Shown here in pieces: positions 9,989 to 17,434 of a stretch of 53,477 bases of DNA. Numbering within the stretch: position 1 is the first letter of the stretch; each line of letters opens with the position of its first letter. The stretch spans positions 1 to 53,477 of the forward strand of contig CANPYJ010000006.1 of NCBI GenBank assembly GCA_947588275.1. The letters are read 5' to 3'. The translations under genes and the position numbers were made by a program. This stretch comes from an uncultured Alphaproteobacteria bacterium (lineage in GTDB: Bacteria; Pseudomonadota; Alphaproteobacteria; RF32; CAG-239). The notes under the pieces are model-generated. The model was not told the origin of the DNA. It ran no database searches and worked only from the letters and a program-made list of their open reading frames with translations.

Positions 9989-10010
9989 TGTTATCCCCAT
10001 TTTGCGGATT

Positions 10011-10050
10011 TAAAATACAAAGAACCTGCCCTGATTGCTCAAGCAGGCTC
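10011..10050 (-). terminator. terminator or attenuator between rplT and pheS
   Basis: On the gene strand an 8-bp stem GAGCCTGC/GCAGGTTC (one G-T pair, 13-nt loop) is followed by TTTGTATTTT. The T-rich tract ends only 11-23 nt before the possible pheS starts. Either pheST has its own promoter inside this short space or the hairpin partially attenuates readthrough from rpmI-rplT. E. coli pheST is controlled by attenuation, but no Phe-codon leader upstream of this stem is visible. Confidence 0.65.
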
Positions 10051-10074
10051 TTTTCTTGTTGTTAGGCACAAATT

Positions 10075-10434
10075 TTATTTGCTTAAAGAGGCCTTAACCT
10101 GATCAACCAGTTTGGCAAAAGTTTCGGGCTCTTTAACAGCGATATCAGCCAAGATTTTACGATCAAGCTCGATACCGGTTTTGGCGAGCCCGTTCATAAA
10201 TCGGGAATAGGTCAGATTGTGCAGGCGGGCAGCCGCATTAATGCGCTGAATCCACAAAGCACGGAAACTTCTCTTCTTGGCTCTGCGGTCGCGATAAGCA
10301 TATTGCAAAGCCTTTTCGACTTTCTCAACCGCAACTCTGAATACGTTTTTATTGCGCCCTCTGTAGCCTTTGGCCATCGAAAGCACTTTTTTGTGACGGG
10401 CATGAGCCGTCAAACCTCTTTTAATCCGAGACAT
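10075..10434 (-). CDS. rplT: 50S ribosomal protein L20
   Basis: A 119-residue basic protein of the large ribosomal subunit, required early in assembly. The start [16 protein letters not shown], the [13 protein letters not shown] segment, the [21 protein letters not shown] helix and the [18 protein letters not shown] stretch are typical. It lies 12 nt after rpmI in the normal rpmI-rplT order. infC, often found before rpmI, is not upstream here. Confidence 0.97.
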   Translation of the reverse strand: MSRIKRGLTAHARHKKVLSMAKGYRGRNKNVFRVAVEKVEKALQYAYRDRRAKKRSFRALWIQRINAAARLHNLTYSRFMNGLAKTGIELDRKILADIAVKEPETFAKLVDQVKASLSK

Positions 10435-10446
10435 CTCAACTCTCCC

Positions 10447-10644
10447 TTACAAATACGGTAAAAACTTTTTGACCAGCTTAACGTCGACATCAGCCAGCAA
10501 CAGCGAGCCGCGCGCCTGTCTTTTCATTTTTGTAGACTTATTGAAGAGCAAATGTCTTTTAAAGGCAAAATTTCTTTTCAATTTGCCACTGCCGGTAACG
10601 CTAAAGCGCTTTTTGGCAGAACTTTTGGTTTTAAGTTTAGGCAT
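10447..10644 (-). CDS. rpmI: 50S ribosomal protein L35
   Basis: A 65-residue basic ribosomal protein with the family start [20 protein letters not shown] and the [13 protein letters not shown] segment. I use the ATG at 10644 because it gives the family start and has the SD AAGGG 6 nt upstream; a longer version from 10659 would only add MKGIK. It is the first gene of the rpmI-rplT-pheS-pheT group. Confidence 0.96.
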   Translation of the reverse strand: MPKLKTKSSAKKRFSVTGSGKLKRNFAFKRHLLFNKSTKMKRQARGSLLLADVDVKLVKKFLPYL

Positions 10645-10755
10645 TTTAATCCCTTTCAAAAATAAAGTTTGTTTGGATTACCAACGAGTCGGCAGGTATG
10701 CCAATTAACCCGCGCCACTCGGTTCAGCGGCGTTTATACACTCATTTTTTGCCGA

Positions 10756-10902
10756 ATGCAAGCATTTTCTTCGTTATTTTTATTCCCCTGCGGATTATGG
10801 CCAAACCCATCGGCCGCAAGCCAAGCTGAAGAATTGGCTGCGCCGATCAGCAAAAACGCTCCGTCCGAGGATTTGTTGCCTGATTCACCGCCGCACTCTT
10901 AA
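10756..10902 (+). CDS. possible small lipoprotein-like ORF (doubtful)
   Basis: A 48-codon frame in the otherwise empty 340-nt gap between rpmI and 10985. The product begins MQAFSSLFLFPCGLWPNPSA: a short hydrophobic stretch, then Cys-Gly-Leu, then a Pro/Ser/Asp-rich tail. This loosely resembles the LptM/YifL-type small lipoproteins, but the lipobox (LFPC) is poor and there is no SD. It may be non-coding. Apart from this frame I see only AT-rich sequence in the gap. Confidence 0.2.
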   Translation: MQAFSSLFLFPCGLWPNPSAASQAEELAAPISKNAPSEDLLPDSPPHS

Positions 10903-10984
10903 TATTTTAAATTACGCCTTGACGAATAGACAAAATTATGCTAATTTGGTGACAATATTATATTATTAAAAAATTAAATGTCCT

Positions 10985-11242
10985 ATGAGAACAATCAAAA
11001 ATCTTTTTCGTCTGCGCAAATTGACTATTGTCCAGCTGGAAATTCTGAAAGAAAAAATTTACAAATTCTGGCTGTTCTGCAACCTAATAGCATTGATCGG
11101 ATTTATCATCGGGATATTCAAAACAAATCCCTATGTAATTGCCGGCGCTGTTTTGTTTACATTGCTTTCGCTGCTGTGTTGGTATAAAATCAACGTCTGT
11201 GCCAAGCATATCCGCGACAAATGGAAACAATGGCGCTTTTGA
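10985..11242 (+). CDS. small two-helix membrane protein, unknown
   Basis: An 85-residue protein with a basic N-terminus, two hydrophobic segments (about 29-44, FWLFCNLIALIGFIIGIF, and 49-66, YVIAGAVLFTLLSLLCWY), and a basic C-terminus ending DKWKQWRF. Both ends should be cytoplasmic. No SD is obvious before the ATG. I recognise no family. It ends in the terminator it shares with lolD. Confidence 0.6.
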   Translation: MRTIKNLFRLRKLTIVQLEILKEKIYKFWLFCNLIALIGFIIGIFKTNPYVIAGAVLFTLLSLLCWYKINVCAKHIRDKWKQWRF

Positions 11243-11251
11243 TTCTCAATC

Positions 11252-11289
11252 AAAAAACGGCCGAGCTTCAAAGCTCCGCCGTTTTTTTT
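11252..11289. terminator. bidirectional terminator
   Basis: Stem ACGGC-C-GAGCT/AGCTC-C-GCCGT with loop TCAA and one C-C mismatch, flanked by A6 and T8 runs. It sits between the convergent small membrane protein gene and lolD. Confidence 0.85.
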
Positions 11290-11291
11290 AC

Positions 11292-12026
11292 CTAATAAAA
11301 ATTTCTTTGCCCTTTTGCCGTCAGCATCGGCTCCGGTTCCGCCCCATCGGCAAGCCGGCCGTCACGCAGGCGCACCACTCTGTCCATCCGTTGTGCCAGC
11401 TCAAAGTTGTGAGTGGCCACCAGAGCTGACAATTTGGTATCCCTGACAATTGTTATCAGCTCACCAAATACCGTTTCGGCCGTTCGGGGATCAAGGTTTC
11501 CGGTCGGCTCGTCAGCCAGCAGAAGTTTAGGCGTATTGGCCAGCGCCCGCGCAATAGCCACTCTTTGCTGCTCGCCGCCCGAAAGCTCCGCCGGCCGATG
11601 GTTCAGCCGTCGCCCGAGCCCCAGCCGCCGCAACAATTTTTCGGCCTTTTGGCGGGCGTCGGAAACTTTGTAACCGGCAATCAGCAACGGCATCATCACA
11701 TTTTCCGCCGCGTCGAAATCCGGCAGCAGATTGTGATATTGATAAACAAAACCCAAATAATCGCGCCGCAAAACCGTGCGTGCCGCATCATTCAGCTTGG
11801 AACACTTAAGCCCGTCCAGATAAACTTCGCCTTTGCTGGGCTGTTCCAAAAGTCCGGCAATTTGCAAGAGCGTCGATTTTCCGGCCCCCGAAGGCCCGAT
11901 AAGCGCCACCAGCTCGCCTTTGGCGATTTCCAGTTCCACGCCGCGCAGCACATCAAGCGTTTGCCCGCCTTGCTTAAACGAGCGATGCAGATTTTTCAGC
12001 TCTAAAGTCGGAGTCAGTTTATTCAT
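11292..12026 (-). CDS. lolD: lipoprotein-releasing ABC transporter ATPase LolD
   Basis: A 244-residue ABC ATPase that powers release of outer-membrane lipoproteins from the inner membrane. Walker A is GPSGAGKST (44-52), the Q-loop lies near [11 protein letters not shown] (95-104), the signature is LSGGEQQ (148-154) and Walker B is LLLADEPTG (168-176). The [16 protein letters not shown] segment is typical of LolD/MacB ATPases. Its start overlaps the end of the permease gene by 8 nt. MacB- or FtsE-like relatives share these motifs, but the partner gene supports the Lol assignment. Confidence 0.92.
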   Translation of the reverse strand: MNKLTPTLELKNLHRSFKQGGQTLDVLRGVELEIAKGELVALIGPSGAGKSTLLQIAGLLEQPSKGEVYLDGLKCSKLNDAARTVLRRDYLGFVYQYHNLLPDFDAAENVMMPLLIAGYKVSDARQKAEKLLRRLGLGRRLNHRPAELSGGEQQRVAIARALANTPKLLLADEPTGNLDPRTAETVFGELITIVRDTKLSALVATHNFELAQRMDRVVRLRDGRLADGAEPEPMLTAKGQRNFY

Positions 12027-13269
12027 AACGCAGCGCCTCCACCGGATCCATTTTGGCCGCCCGATATGCCGGATACAGCGTGGCCAAAAACGACAACAGC
12101 AGCGAAATCACGACCACCGTTGTTACTTCGGCAACGTCGACCTTGGCCGGCAGCTTGGAAAGAAAATAAATTTCGGCCGAAAACAAATCACGCCCGACCA
12201 AAGCTTCCAATCCGCGACGGATAGCCTCAATGTTGCGGCAGAACAGAAGCCCCAGCGCCAGCCCGATGGCAGTTCCGACCACACCAATAAACGCGCCGTC
12301 CATAAAGAATATGCGCATAATCATTCCCTTGCCGGCCCCCATTGTGCGCAAAACCGCGATATCTCGCCCCTTGTCTTTCACCAGCATAATCAAACCGGTA
12401 ATAATGTTGAACGCCGCCACCAAAATGATGAGCGTCAAGATAATGAACATCACGTTGCGCTCGACGTCGATTGCGTTAAAAAACGCCGCATTGGTTTGTT
12501 TCCAGTCATAAACATAGGCGCCGCTGCCGCTGACGCTGCGCTCAATACTGCGCCGCGCCGGCATAAGCGTTTTTTCATCGTCCAGCGTCACGTCAATTTG
12601 CGTCACTGCACCGGCGACACCGAAATAAGTCTGCGCTGTTTCAAGCGGCATAAAAATGAAATTGGCGTCATATTCATACATTCCGGCTTCAAACGTACCG
12701 ATGACCTGATACGACTTCATCCGCGGAACGGTACCAAAAGCGGTAACTTTGCCATTCGGTGAAATCAGCGTGATTTTGTCGCCCGGCACCAAGCCCATTT
12801 TGGTGGCCAGCCTAATTCCCAGCACCACATTGTCACCCGCAAAATCGCGCATGTCCACATTTTTAAAAGCCTCGCGCAAAACTGTCTTTCGCTCAATATC
12901 TTCAGCCCTCAAACCGCGCACCATTGCCCCTTCGGCGGCTTTGCCGGCGGTCACCAAAAGCTGTCCCTCAATCATCGGGATAACCAGTTTCACATGCTCC
13001 AATTCACCCAGTTCGCGCACCGCTTCGCGATAATTATTAAACGGATACCCCGCCGGCGCCATTATGCCGATATGACCGTTAATGCCCAAAATGCGCCCCA
13101 ACAGCTCCTGCCTAAAACCGTTCATCACCGACATCACGATAATCAGCGTAGCCACGCCAAGCGCAATTCCCGTAAAAGCGAACCCGCTGATTACCGAAAT
13201 AAAGCCTTCCTTGCGCTTGGCGCGCAGATAGCGGCCGGCCACCATACGTTCAAACTTCGAAAAAATCAT
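12019..13269 (-). CDS. lolC: lipoprotein-releasing ABC transporter permease LolC/LolE
   Basis: A 416-residue permease. The start FERMVAGRYLRAKRKEGFISVISGFAF-type region leads to a first membrane helix (about 22-48), a large periplasmic domain (about 50-265), and three C-terminal membrane helices (about 272-300, 317-345, 380-400) ending [15 protein letters not shown]. Alphaproteobacteria often carry a single permease of this kind that may act as a homodimer; only one gene is present here. An SD GGAG lies 8 nt upstream. It heads the two-gene lol operon. Confidence 0.92.
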   Translation of the reverse strand: MIFSKFERMVAGRYLRAKRKEGFISVISGFAFTGIALGVATLIIVMSVMNGFRQELLGRILGINGHIGIMAPAGYPFNNYREAVRELGELEHVKLVIPMIEGQLLVTAGKAAEGAMVRGLRAEDIERKTVLREAFKNVDMRDFAGDNVVLGIRLATKMGLVPGDKITLISPNGKVTAFGTVPRMKSYQVIGTFEAGMYEYDANFIFMPLETAQTYFGVAGAVTQIDVTLDDEKTLMPARRSIERSVSGSGAYVYDWKQTNAAFFNAIDVERNVMFIILTLIILVAAFNIITGLIMLVKDKGRDIAVLRTMGAGKGMIMRIFFMDGAFIGVVGTAIGLALGLLFCRNIEAIRRGLEALVGRDLFSAEIYFLSKLPAKVDVAEVTTVVVISLLLSFLATLYPAYRAAKMDPVEALRYE

Positions 13270-13340
13270 TTGTTATCTCCGTTTATATCAAAGTTATAGT
13301 GGTTTTTGCCAAGGTTTACAACCCGCGAACCCTTTTTATA

Positions 13341-13376
13341 CACAAATGCCGCCTGCCTTTTCAGACGGGCGGCATT
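13341..13376 (-). terminator. probable terminator after flaF
   Basis: A 9-bp stem AATGCCGCC/GGCGGCATT on the gene strand with a 14-nt loop; the following T-tract is weak (TTTGTGTAT). It lies 17 nt after the flaF stop and ends the flagellar operon. Confidence 0.5.
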
Positions 13377-13392
13377 GCGGACGAACCGCGGA

Positions 13393-14061
13393 CTAAGCCG
13401 TCTTCTTGGAAGTAATCAAGCCCTCGGAAATCTGCAGATTGGTATTAATCATGCTGTCAATTATCGTGTCGTTGACATTATTGACATTGCGGCCGACTTC
13501 CAGAGTCTTGGCCGAAACATAATCCGCCAGCTTAATCAGATTTTGTTTGGTTTCGGCGGGAAGCTTGTTGTTTTTGCCTTTGGCCAAAGTTTTGATATAT
13601 ACCCACAACTTCAGGTTATTGTCCAATGCGCTGACCAGTTCGGAGGCATTGTTATTGACCCGGGCGGTCGAAATATCAACCGCGCATTTCAGAAGCGAAA
13701 ACGCCTCTTCTTTGGCCAGAGAATTCTGAACCACCGTCATCAGCCCTTCCGAAAGCTGCAAATTGATGTTGGCCAGACAATCAAAGTCCGCCTTGCTCAT
13801 TGAAACACCCTTGGAAAGCGTCAGTCGCTCGACAAATTTCGAAAGTTTGAACAAATTGTCTTTAATCGGCTGCGGCAGAAGATTTTTGGAGTTCTTCAAT
13901 GAACTTTCAATACTGACCCAAAGTTTTAAATTCTCATCCAACGTCAGCAGTTTCAGTTTGTCGTTGCTGCTGTTGGCCGCTTTGGACAAAGCCTGAGAAT
14001 AACCCATCATAATCTGAGCCTGATCTTCGGCTTCCTTAATTTGTTTATGTGTCGTATTCAT
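13393..14061 (-). CDS. flaF: flagellar regulator FlaF with two tandem FlaF-like domains
   Basis: A 222-residue protein. FlaF proteins of alphaproteobacteria, usually about 110-130 residues, are needed for flagellin synthesis or secretion. Here the family segment occurs twice: DENLKLWVSIESSL with LLPQPIKDNLFKLSKFV (about 43-75) and DNNLKLWVYIKTLA with KLPAETKQNLIKLADYV (about 147-182). Each copy is followed by an N-x-N-LQ(L/I)SEGL(M/I)T ending (about 107-118 and 206-218). This is an internal duplication. I start at 14061, where the family-like N-terminus begins after the SD AAGGATG; an in-frame extension to 14235 would cover the hairpin-rich leader and is unlikely. The usual partner flbT is not adjacent. 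Confidence 0.83.
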   Translation of the reverse strand: MNTTHKQIKEAEDQAQIMMGYSQALSKAANSSNDKLKLLTLDENLKLWVSIESSLKNSKNLLPQPIKDNLFKLSKFVERLTLSKGVSMSKADFDCLANINLQLSEGLMTVVQNSLAKEEAFSLLKCAVDISTARVNNNASELVSALDNNLKLWVYIKTLAKGKNNKLPAETKQNLIKLADYVSAKTLEVGRNVNNVNDTIIDSMINTNLQISEGLITSKKTA

Positions 14062-14257
14062 TTGTGCATCCTTCTCAAATCGATTAGAAATTGTTTCGCT
14101 TATTACTGTCGCTTTTCCTTGGAGTCTGCTCCGACGATTGGGGAAAAGCCGGAGCAGACTTTGGGGAAAAACCGTCTCCTTCTGGAGCCGGAAATTTAAG
14201 AAAAAATTGGGGAGTTTTTTCTTAAACCATACCACATAATAATAAGGGAACTTATCA
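14062..14257 (-). ncRNA. structured flgH-flaF leader with three CCCCAA elements
   Basis: On the gene strand this 196-nt gap holds three structures. Hairpin 1 (14226-14195) has a perfect 12-bp stem and an 8-nt loop CTCCCCAA. Hairpin 2 (14190-14172) is G/C-rich and is followed by TTTTTCCCCAA, so it looks like a terminator. Hairpin 3 (14160-14123) has a perfect 11-bp stem AGTCTGCTCCG/CGGAGCAGACT and a 16-nt loop containing TTTTCCCCAATCGT. The loop of hairpin 3 is perfectly complementary over 14 nt to the flgF ribosome-binding region (17313-17326), and GTTTTTCCCCAA after hairpin 2 is complementary over 12 nt to the same place. It could be a 5' leader of flaF, a processed small RNA, or both. Confidence 0.6.
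14167..14190 (-). terminator. terminator-like hairpin after flgH
   Basis: On the gene strand CGGCTCC-AGAA-GGAGACGG pairs with one internal G-A mismatch and is followed by five T. It would end or attenuate the flgFGAH message upstream of flaF. Confidence 0.5.
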
Positions 14258-15019
14258 TCAGAACGGCGATACGATATCCAATATCTGCCGTCCGTAGCGC
14301 GGCTGTTGAACGTCGGTAATCACGCCCTGCCCGCCGTAAGAAACTCTGAGCTCGGCAATTTTGCTGGATTCGATGGTATTGTCCGAGGTAATGTCAGCAC
14401 GCCGAATAATGCCGCGCACCGTCAGTTTGCGCAGTTCATAGCTCACTCGGATTTCCTGCGTGCCTTCAATCACCAAATTGCCGTTGGGCAAAACCTGCGT
14501 CACCACCGCTGCCATGGTCATGTCGATTTTTTCTTTGCGGTCGATTTTGCCGTCGCCCGAAATTTCACGATTGGAGTTGACGTCGACCAAACTGTCTTTG
14601 TCAGCGGCGCCGGGCAAAATTTTATGCAAATAACTTTCATACCCGAAAAACGTGCCGATACCGACGGAATCTTTATTGTCATCGCGGTTTTGCTCCATTT
14701 CGTTTTCCATCAGGGCATTGTCTTTGGCCGAAACCTTAACCGTGATAATATCGCCGACCTTAGACGCCCGCTGATCCTTAAAGAATCCCTTTGACCCCGG
14801 CTTCCAAAGCGAGTTGGGGGCGGCCTGTGCCTCAAGCGACTGCGGCATCGGCAGCGAAACCGGCTCATAACTTGGAGTTTGCACCGGATTAACAATCGGC
14901 GTCAACGGCGGTTCTTGTCCCACCTGCTGCAACCGCGACCACATTCCGCAGCCCGACAGCGAAGTCGCCACCAGCAGCGCCGCCGCTCCTCTTTTCAAGT
15001 TTTGATTTGCATAAAACAT
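14258..15019 (-). CDS. flgH: flagellar L-ring protein FlgH
   Basis: A 253-residue outer-membrane lipoprotein forming the L-ring around the flagellar rod. A signal peptide ends in the lipobox LSGC with C24 as lipidation site. The body shows family segments SLWKPGSKGFFKDQRASKVGD-type, DIITVKVSA, and GNLVIEGTQEIRVSYELR followed by GIIRRADITSDNTI; the end VQQPRYGRQILDIVSPF is typical. The start is preceded by CAGGGGAACTA, a GGGGAA-type RBS like those of flgF and flgG. Confidence 0.95.
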   Translation of the reverse strand: MFYANQNLKRGAAALLVATSLSGCGMWSRLQQVGQEPPLTPIVNPVQTPSYEPVSLPMPQSLEAQAAPNSLWKPGSKGFFKDQRASKVGDIITVKVSAKDNALMENEMEQNRDDNKDSVGIGTFFGYESYLHKILPGAADKDSLVDVNSNREISGDGKIDRKEKIDMTMAAVVTQVLPNGNLVIEGTQEIRVSYELRKLTVRGIIRRADITSDNTIESSKIAELRVSYGGQGVITDVQQPRYGRQILDIVSPF

Positions 15020-15038
15020 CGTAATAGTTCCCCTGCTA

Positions 15039-15743
15039 TTATTGTTCGGCGTTTATTTCCACAGTTTCGGCATCAACCACCACGGCAGAAAATTTCTTGC
15101 CGCTTTTGGTATTTTCCAATTCGATTGACTGACCTTTGACCCCATCTTCAAGCGCGACTGCCTGCGCCGTAATTTGCAGCCCCTTGGCGCGATAAACCGA
15201 GGTAACGATTGTACCTTTTTTAATCAGTAGTTTCGGCCCGACATCGCGTTCCGCCACCAGCCGCCCGGCCTTGAGCGTCTTTTTGGCTTCCTGCCCGATA
15301 AGGCGCTCGGCCTCAGTGACATGAAGTTCTTTAATCCGATTGCCGCGCATCATAATCTTCTTCAGCTGTTCGCTCCGAATAACCGTGCCTTTGGCGATAT
15401 CTTCCGTCGGCACCCAAACTTCTTCCTGCACATAATATTTGCCAAACAGCGAAGTCTTTCCCTGCGACGTGCCATCGGCAAAAATTTCCGCCTCAGCTGA
15501 AAACCGCCCTTGATCTTCCCAAACCTTGAGGTGAGAAATCAATATTTTGGCTTCTTCCGCCGTCGGCAGGGCAAAACTCGTCTGCCCGCCGAAAAATTCC
15601 AACTCCAGCGCCTCGTCCCGTCCTTGCTCGGCAAACTCGCCGCGCAACGCCGCCGCAAAATCTTCCTCAGTCAGATAAACCGAGGCCGACGCCGACTGCA
15701 CAGACAGCAGCAAAACAAAAATAACGGTCAAAAGCACGCGCAT
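15039..15743 (-). CDS. flgA: flagellar P-ring assembly chaperone FlgA
   Basis: A 234-residue periplasmic chaperone for P-ring formation. A signal peptide covers residues 1-21. An N-terminal domain is followed by the SAF domain, recognisable by VWVPTEDIAKGTVIRSEQL, then LIGQEAKKTLKAGRLVAE and the closing ALEDGVKGQSIELENTKSGKKF-type strand. I choose the ATG at 15743, 10 nt after AGGA, over a TTG 9 nt earlier. It lies 12 nt after flgG. flgI, its client's gene, is not in the window. Confidence 0.9.
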   Translation of the reverse strand: MRVLLTVIFVLLLSVQSASASVYLTEEDFAAALRGEFAEQGRDEALELEFFGGQTSFALPTAEEAKILISHLKVWEDQGRFSAEAEIFADGTSQGKTSLFGKYYVQEEVWVPTEDIAKGTVIRSEQLKKIMMRGNRIKELHVTEAERLIGQEAKKTLKAGRLVAERDVGPKLLIKKGTIVTSVYRAKGLQITAQAVALEDGVKGQSIELENTKSGKKFSAVVVDAETVEINAEQ

Positions 15744-15755
15744 GGCAGTCAAATC

Positions 15756-16544
15756 CTATTTCAACTGGTTAATGGTGCTGAGCATTTGGTCAGAGGTCGA
15801 GATAATCTTGGAGTTCATCTCATAGGCGCGCTGCGCGGACACCAGCTCGGTAATTTCGGTCACCGGATTAACGTTGGAAGTAGAGAGATAGCCTTGCAAA
15901 ATAGAACCGAATCCCTCGGTATCCGGATTATCTAAAATGGGTGTTCCCGAAGCTTCGGTCTCGGTAAACAGATTATTGCCGATAGCCTCAAGTCCGGCCT
16001 CATTGACAAAGGTTGCCAGTTCCAGCTGCCCGATATTTACCTCATCGGTTTCACCGTCCTGCTTAACCCACACTTCGCCCGAATTGTTGACATAGATTTC
16101 GACGGCGTCATCAGGAACCGTAATTTCCGGCTGGACGACATAGCCGTCATGAGTAACAATCACGCCGTCGCCGTTGCGCTGAAACGCGCCGTCACGCGTA
16201 TAAGCAATGCCTTTGCCTTCGGGCAGTTCCACCTGAAAATAGCCGCGGCCGCGGATAGCCAGATCCAAATCATTGTTGGTATTGGTAAGACCACCGCCGT
16301 CCGTAATCCGATATACGGCCGCCGTCCGCACGCCAAGTCCGAGTTGAATACCCGACGGAACGATGGTATTGTCGGCCGTGGACGATGCCCCCGGACGAAT
16401 GATGTTTTGATACAGCAGGTCATTAAATTCGGCACGACGTTTGGTATAAGCGGTGGTGTTCATATTGGCCAGATTGTTGGCAATGACGTCAACATTGGTC
16501 TGTTGCGCCAGCATTCCGGTTGCCCCGATATCAAGTGATCTCAT
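15756..16544 (-). CDS. flgG: flagellar distal rod protein FlgG
   Basis: A 262-residue rod protein. It has the rod/hook N-terminal motif (MLAQQTNVDVIANNLANMNT, residues 11-30), a central D1 region with RGRGYFQVELP and GIAYTRDGAFQ, and the C-terminal helix with LSTSNVNPVTEITELVSAQR and AYEMNSKIISTSDQML. Length equals that of other FlgG proteins. The RBS AGAAAGGGGAAACC belongs to the GGGGAA type shared in this operon. It is the second gene after flgF. Confidence 0.96.
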   Translation of the reverse strand: MRSLDIGATGMLAQQTNVDVIANNLANMNTTAYTKRRAEFNDLLYQNIIRPGASSTADNTIVPSGIQLGLGVRTAAVYRITDGGGLTNTNNDLDLAIRGRGYFQVELPEGKGIAYTRDGAFQRNGDGVIVTHDGYVVQPEITVPDDAVEIYVNNSGEVWVKQDGETDEVNIGQLELATFVNEAGLEAIGNNLFTETEASGTPILDNPDTEGFGSILQGYLSTSNVNPVTEITELVSAQRAYEMNSKIISTSDQMLSTINQLK

Positions 16545-16565
16545 TTTGGTTTCCCCTTTCTAAAA

Positions 16566-17306
16566 TTATGCGAGTTCCGCAAAAGTTGAAATTGTATTTG
16601 ACAAACGGTCATGTTCTTCGTCAATCATCTGCTGCACATATTCGTAAGAACGCTGCACGTTAATCAGACGCGTCATTTCTTCAATGGCATTAACGTTTGA
16701 TTTTTCGACCGAACCTTGGATAACGCGGACATTCGTCGCGGCCTCGGCCTTGTTTCCGGCAACATTCTGAAACATGACGCCGGCCACTTTCAAAAGCTTT
16801 TGATTATCGGCAAAGTGCACCAGCTTAAGCCGGCCGATAACGCCGTTCTCGGTCATCACATCACCGTTTTCGCTGATGGAAATTTCACGTTCGCCCGGAG
16901 CAATAAACAGCGGCTCGTTGTTTTCCGACAACAAAACGGCGCCGTCGTTGGTTACGATTTTGCCGTCGGCATCAAGCGCAAATTGCCCTTTGCGCGTATA
17001 CATTTCGCCGGCTTTGGTTTCCACCGCAAAAAAAGCATCGCCGTTGATAGCTGCGTCAAGCGCATTGCCGGTGTCGACAATCGCACCCTCGGCAAAATTC
17101 TGCATTGTACCGAAATCTTCCGTAAAAAATAGAGGCACCCGCCCTATCCCCCGAGCTTCGGGTGTCTTCACCAAATAAGAAGTAAAGAGAGTGTCATCCT
17201 GCTTAAAACCGGCGGTGTTCACGTTGGCCATATTGTTGGCGATGGTGTCCATCTGCTTCCACAAAGCCATTTGCCGCGACAAGGCGATATAATTTGTATT
17301 ATCCAT
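16566..17306 (-). CDS. flgF: flagellar proximal rod protein FlgF
   Basis: A 246-residue rod protein, paralogous to FlgG. It shows ALWKQMDTIANNMANVNTAG (residues 10-29), a FlgF-like centre with GDAFFAVETKAGEMYTRKGQ, and the C-terminal segment VEKSNVNAIEEMTRLINVQR. The operon's sigma-54 promoter lies 52-68 nt upstream of the start. Its RBS region TTGGGGAAAAACTAA is the target of the complementarity found in the flaF leader. Confidence 0.94.
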   Translation of the reverse strand: MDNTNYIALSRQMALWKQMDTIANNMANVNTAGFKQDDTLFTSYLVKTPEARGIGRVPLFFTEDFGTMQNFAEGAIVDTGNALDAAINGDAFFAVETKAGEMYTRKGQFALDADGKIVTNDGAVLLSENNEPLFIAPGEREISISENGDVMTENGVIGRLKLVHFADNQKLLKVAGVMFQNVAGNKAEAATNVRVIQGSVEKSNVNAIEEMTRLINVQRSYEYVQQMIDEEHDRLSNTISTFAELA

Positions 17307-17310
17307 TTAG

Positions 17311-17326
17311 TTTTTCCCCAATCGTT
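17311..17326 (-). promoter_or_regulatory. flgF ribosome-binding region complementary to the flaF leader
   Basis: The gene-strand sequence ACGATTGGGGAAAAAC contains the SD-like GGGGA about 9 nt before the flgF ATG. ACGATTGGGGAAAA is identical to plus-strand 14134-14147, and TTGGGGAAAAAC is identical to 14161-14172, so both leader transcripts can pair with it perfectly. Confidence 0.7.
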
Positions 17327-17357
17327 TTGGATAATTAAAACCAGTCGCCAAACTATA

Positions 17358-17374
17358 TGCAAAAGTCGTGCCAG
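17358..17374 (-). promoter_or_regulatory. sigma-54 promoter of flgF-flgG-flgA-flgH
   Basis: The gene strand reads CTGGCACGACTTTTGCA, which matches the -24/-12 consensus YTGGCACGRNNNTTGCW at every defined position. Transcription should start about 12 nt beyond the -12 GC, near 17346, giving a leader of roughly 40 nt. Class II-IV flagellar genes of Caulobacter are known to use sigma-54 promoters. I could not identify an enhancer site. Confidence 0.9.
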
Positions 17375-17399
17375 TTTTAAAAATTAATTTTAACACATA

Positions 17400-17434
17400 A
17401 AAAAAGGGTGCTGTTTTCAGCACCCCTTTTTTTA
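17400..17434 (-). terminator. intrinsic terminator
   Basis: An 8-bp stem GGGTGCTG/CAGCACCC with loop TTTT, and T-runs on both sides. It ends the unknown gene 17432-18103 and insulates the flagellar promoter downstream. Confidence 0.88.

Noticed and set aside
10011..10068. A GTG-started 19-codon frame upstream of pheS ending in Arg-Phe-Phe-Val-Phe, like a PheM leader peptide
   Set aside because: The Phe codons lie in the T-run after the hairpin, not before it, so ribosome stalling there could not control the stem. Any T-run yields Phe codons by chance.
6617..10102. Several 100-346 codon frames on the + strand
   Set aside because: They are shadows of pheT and pheS.
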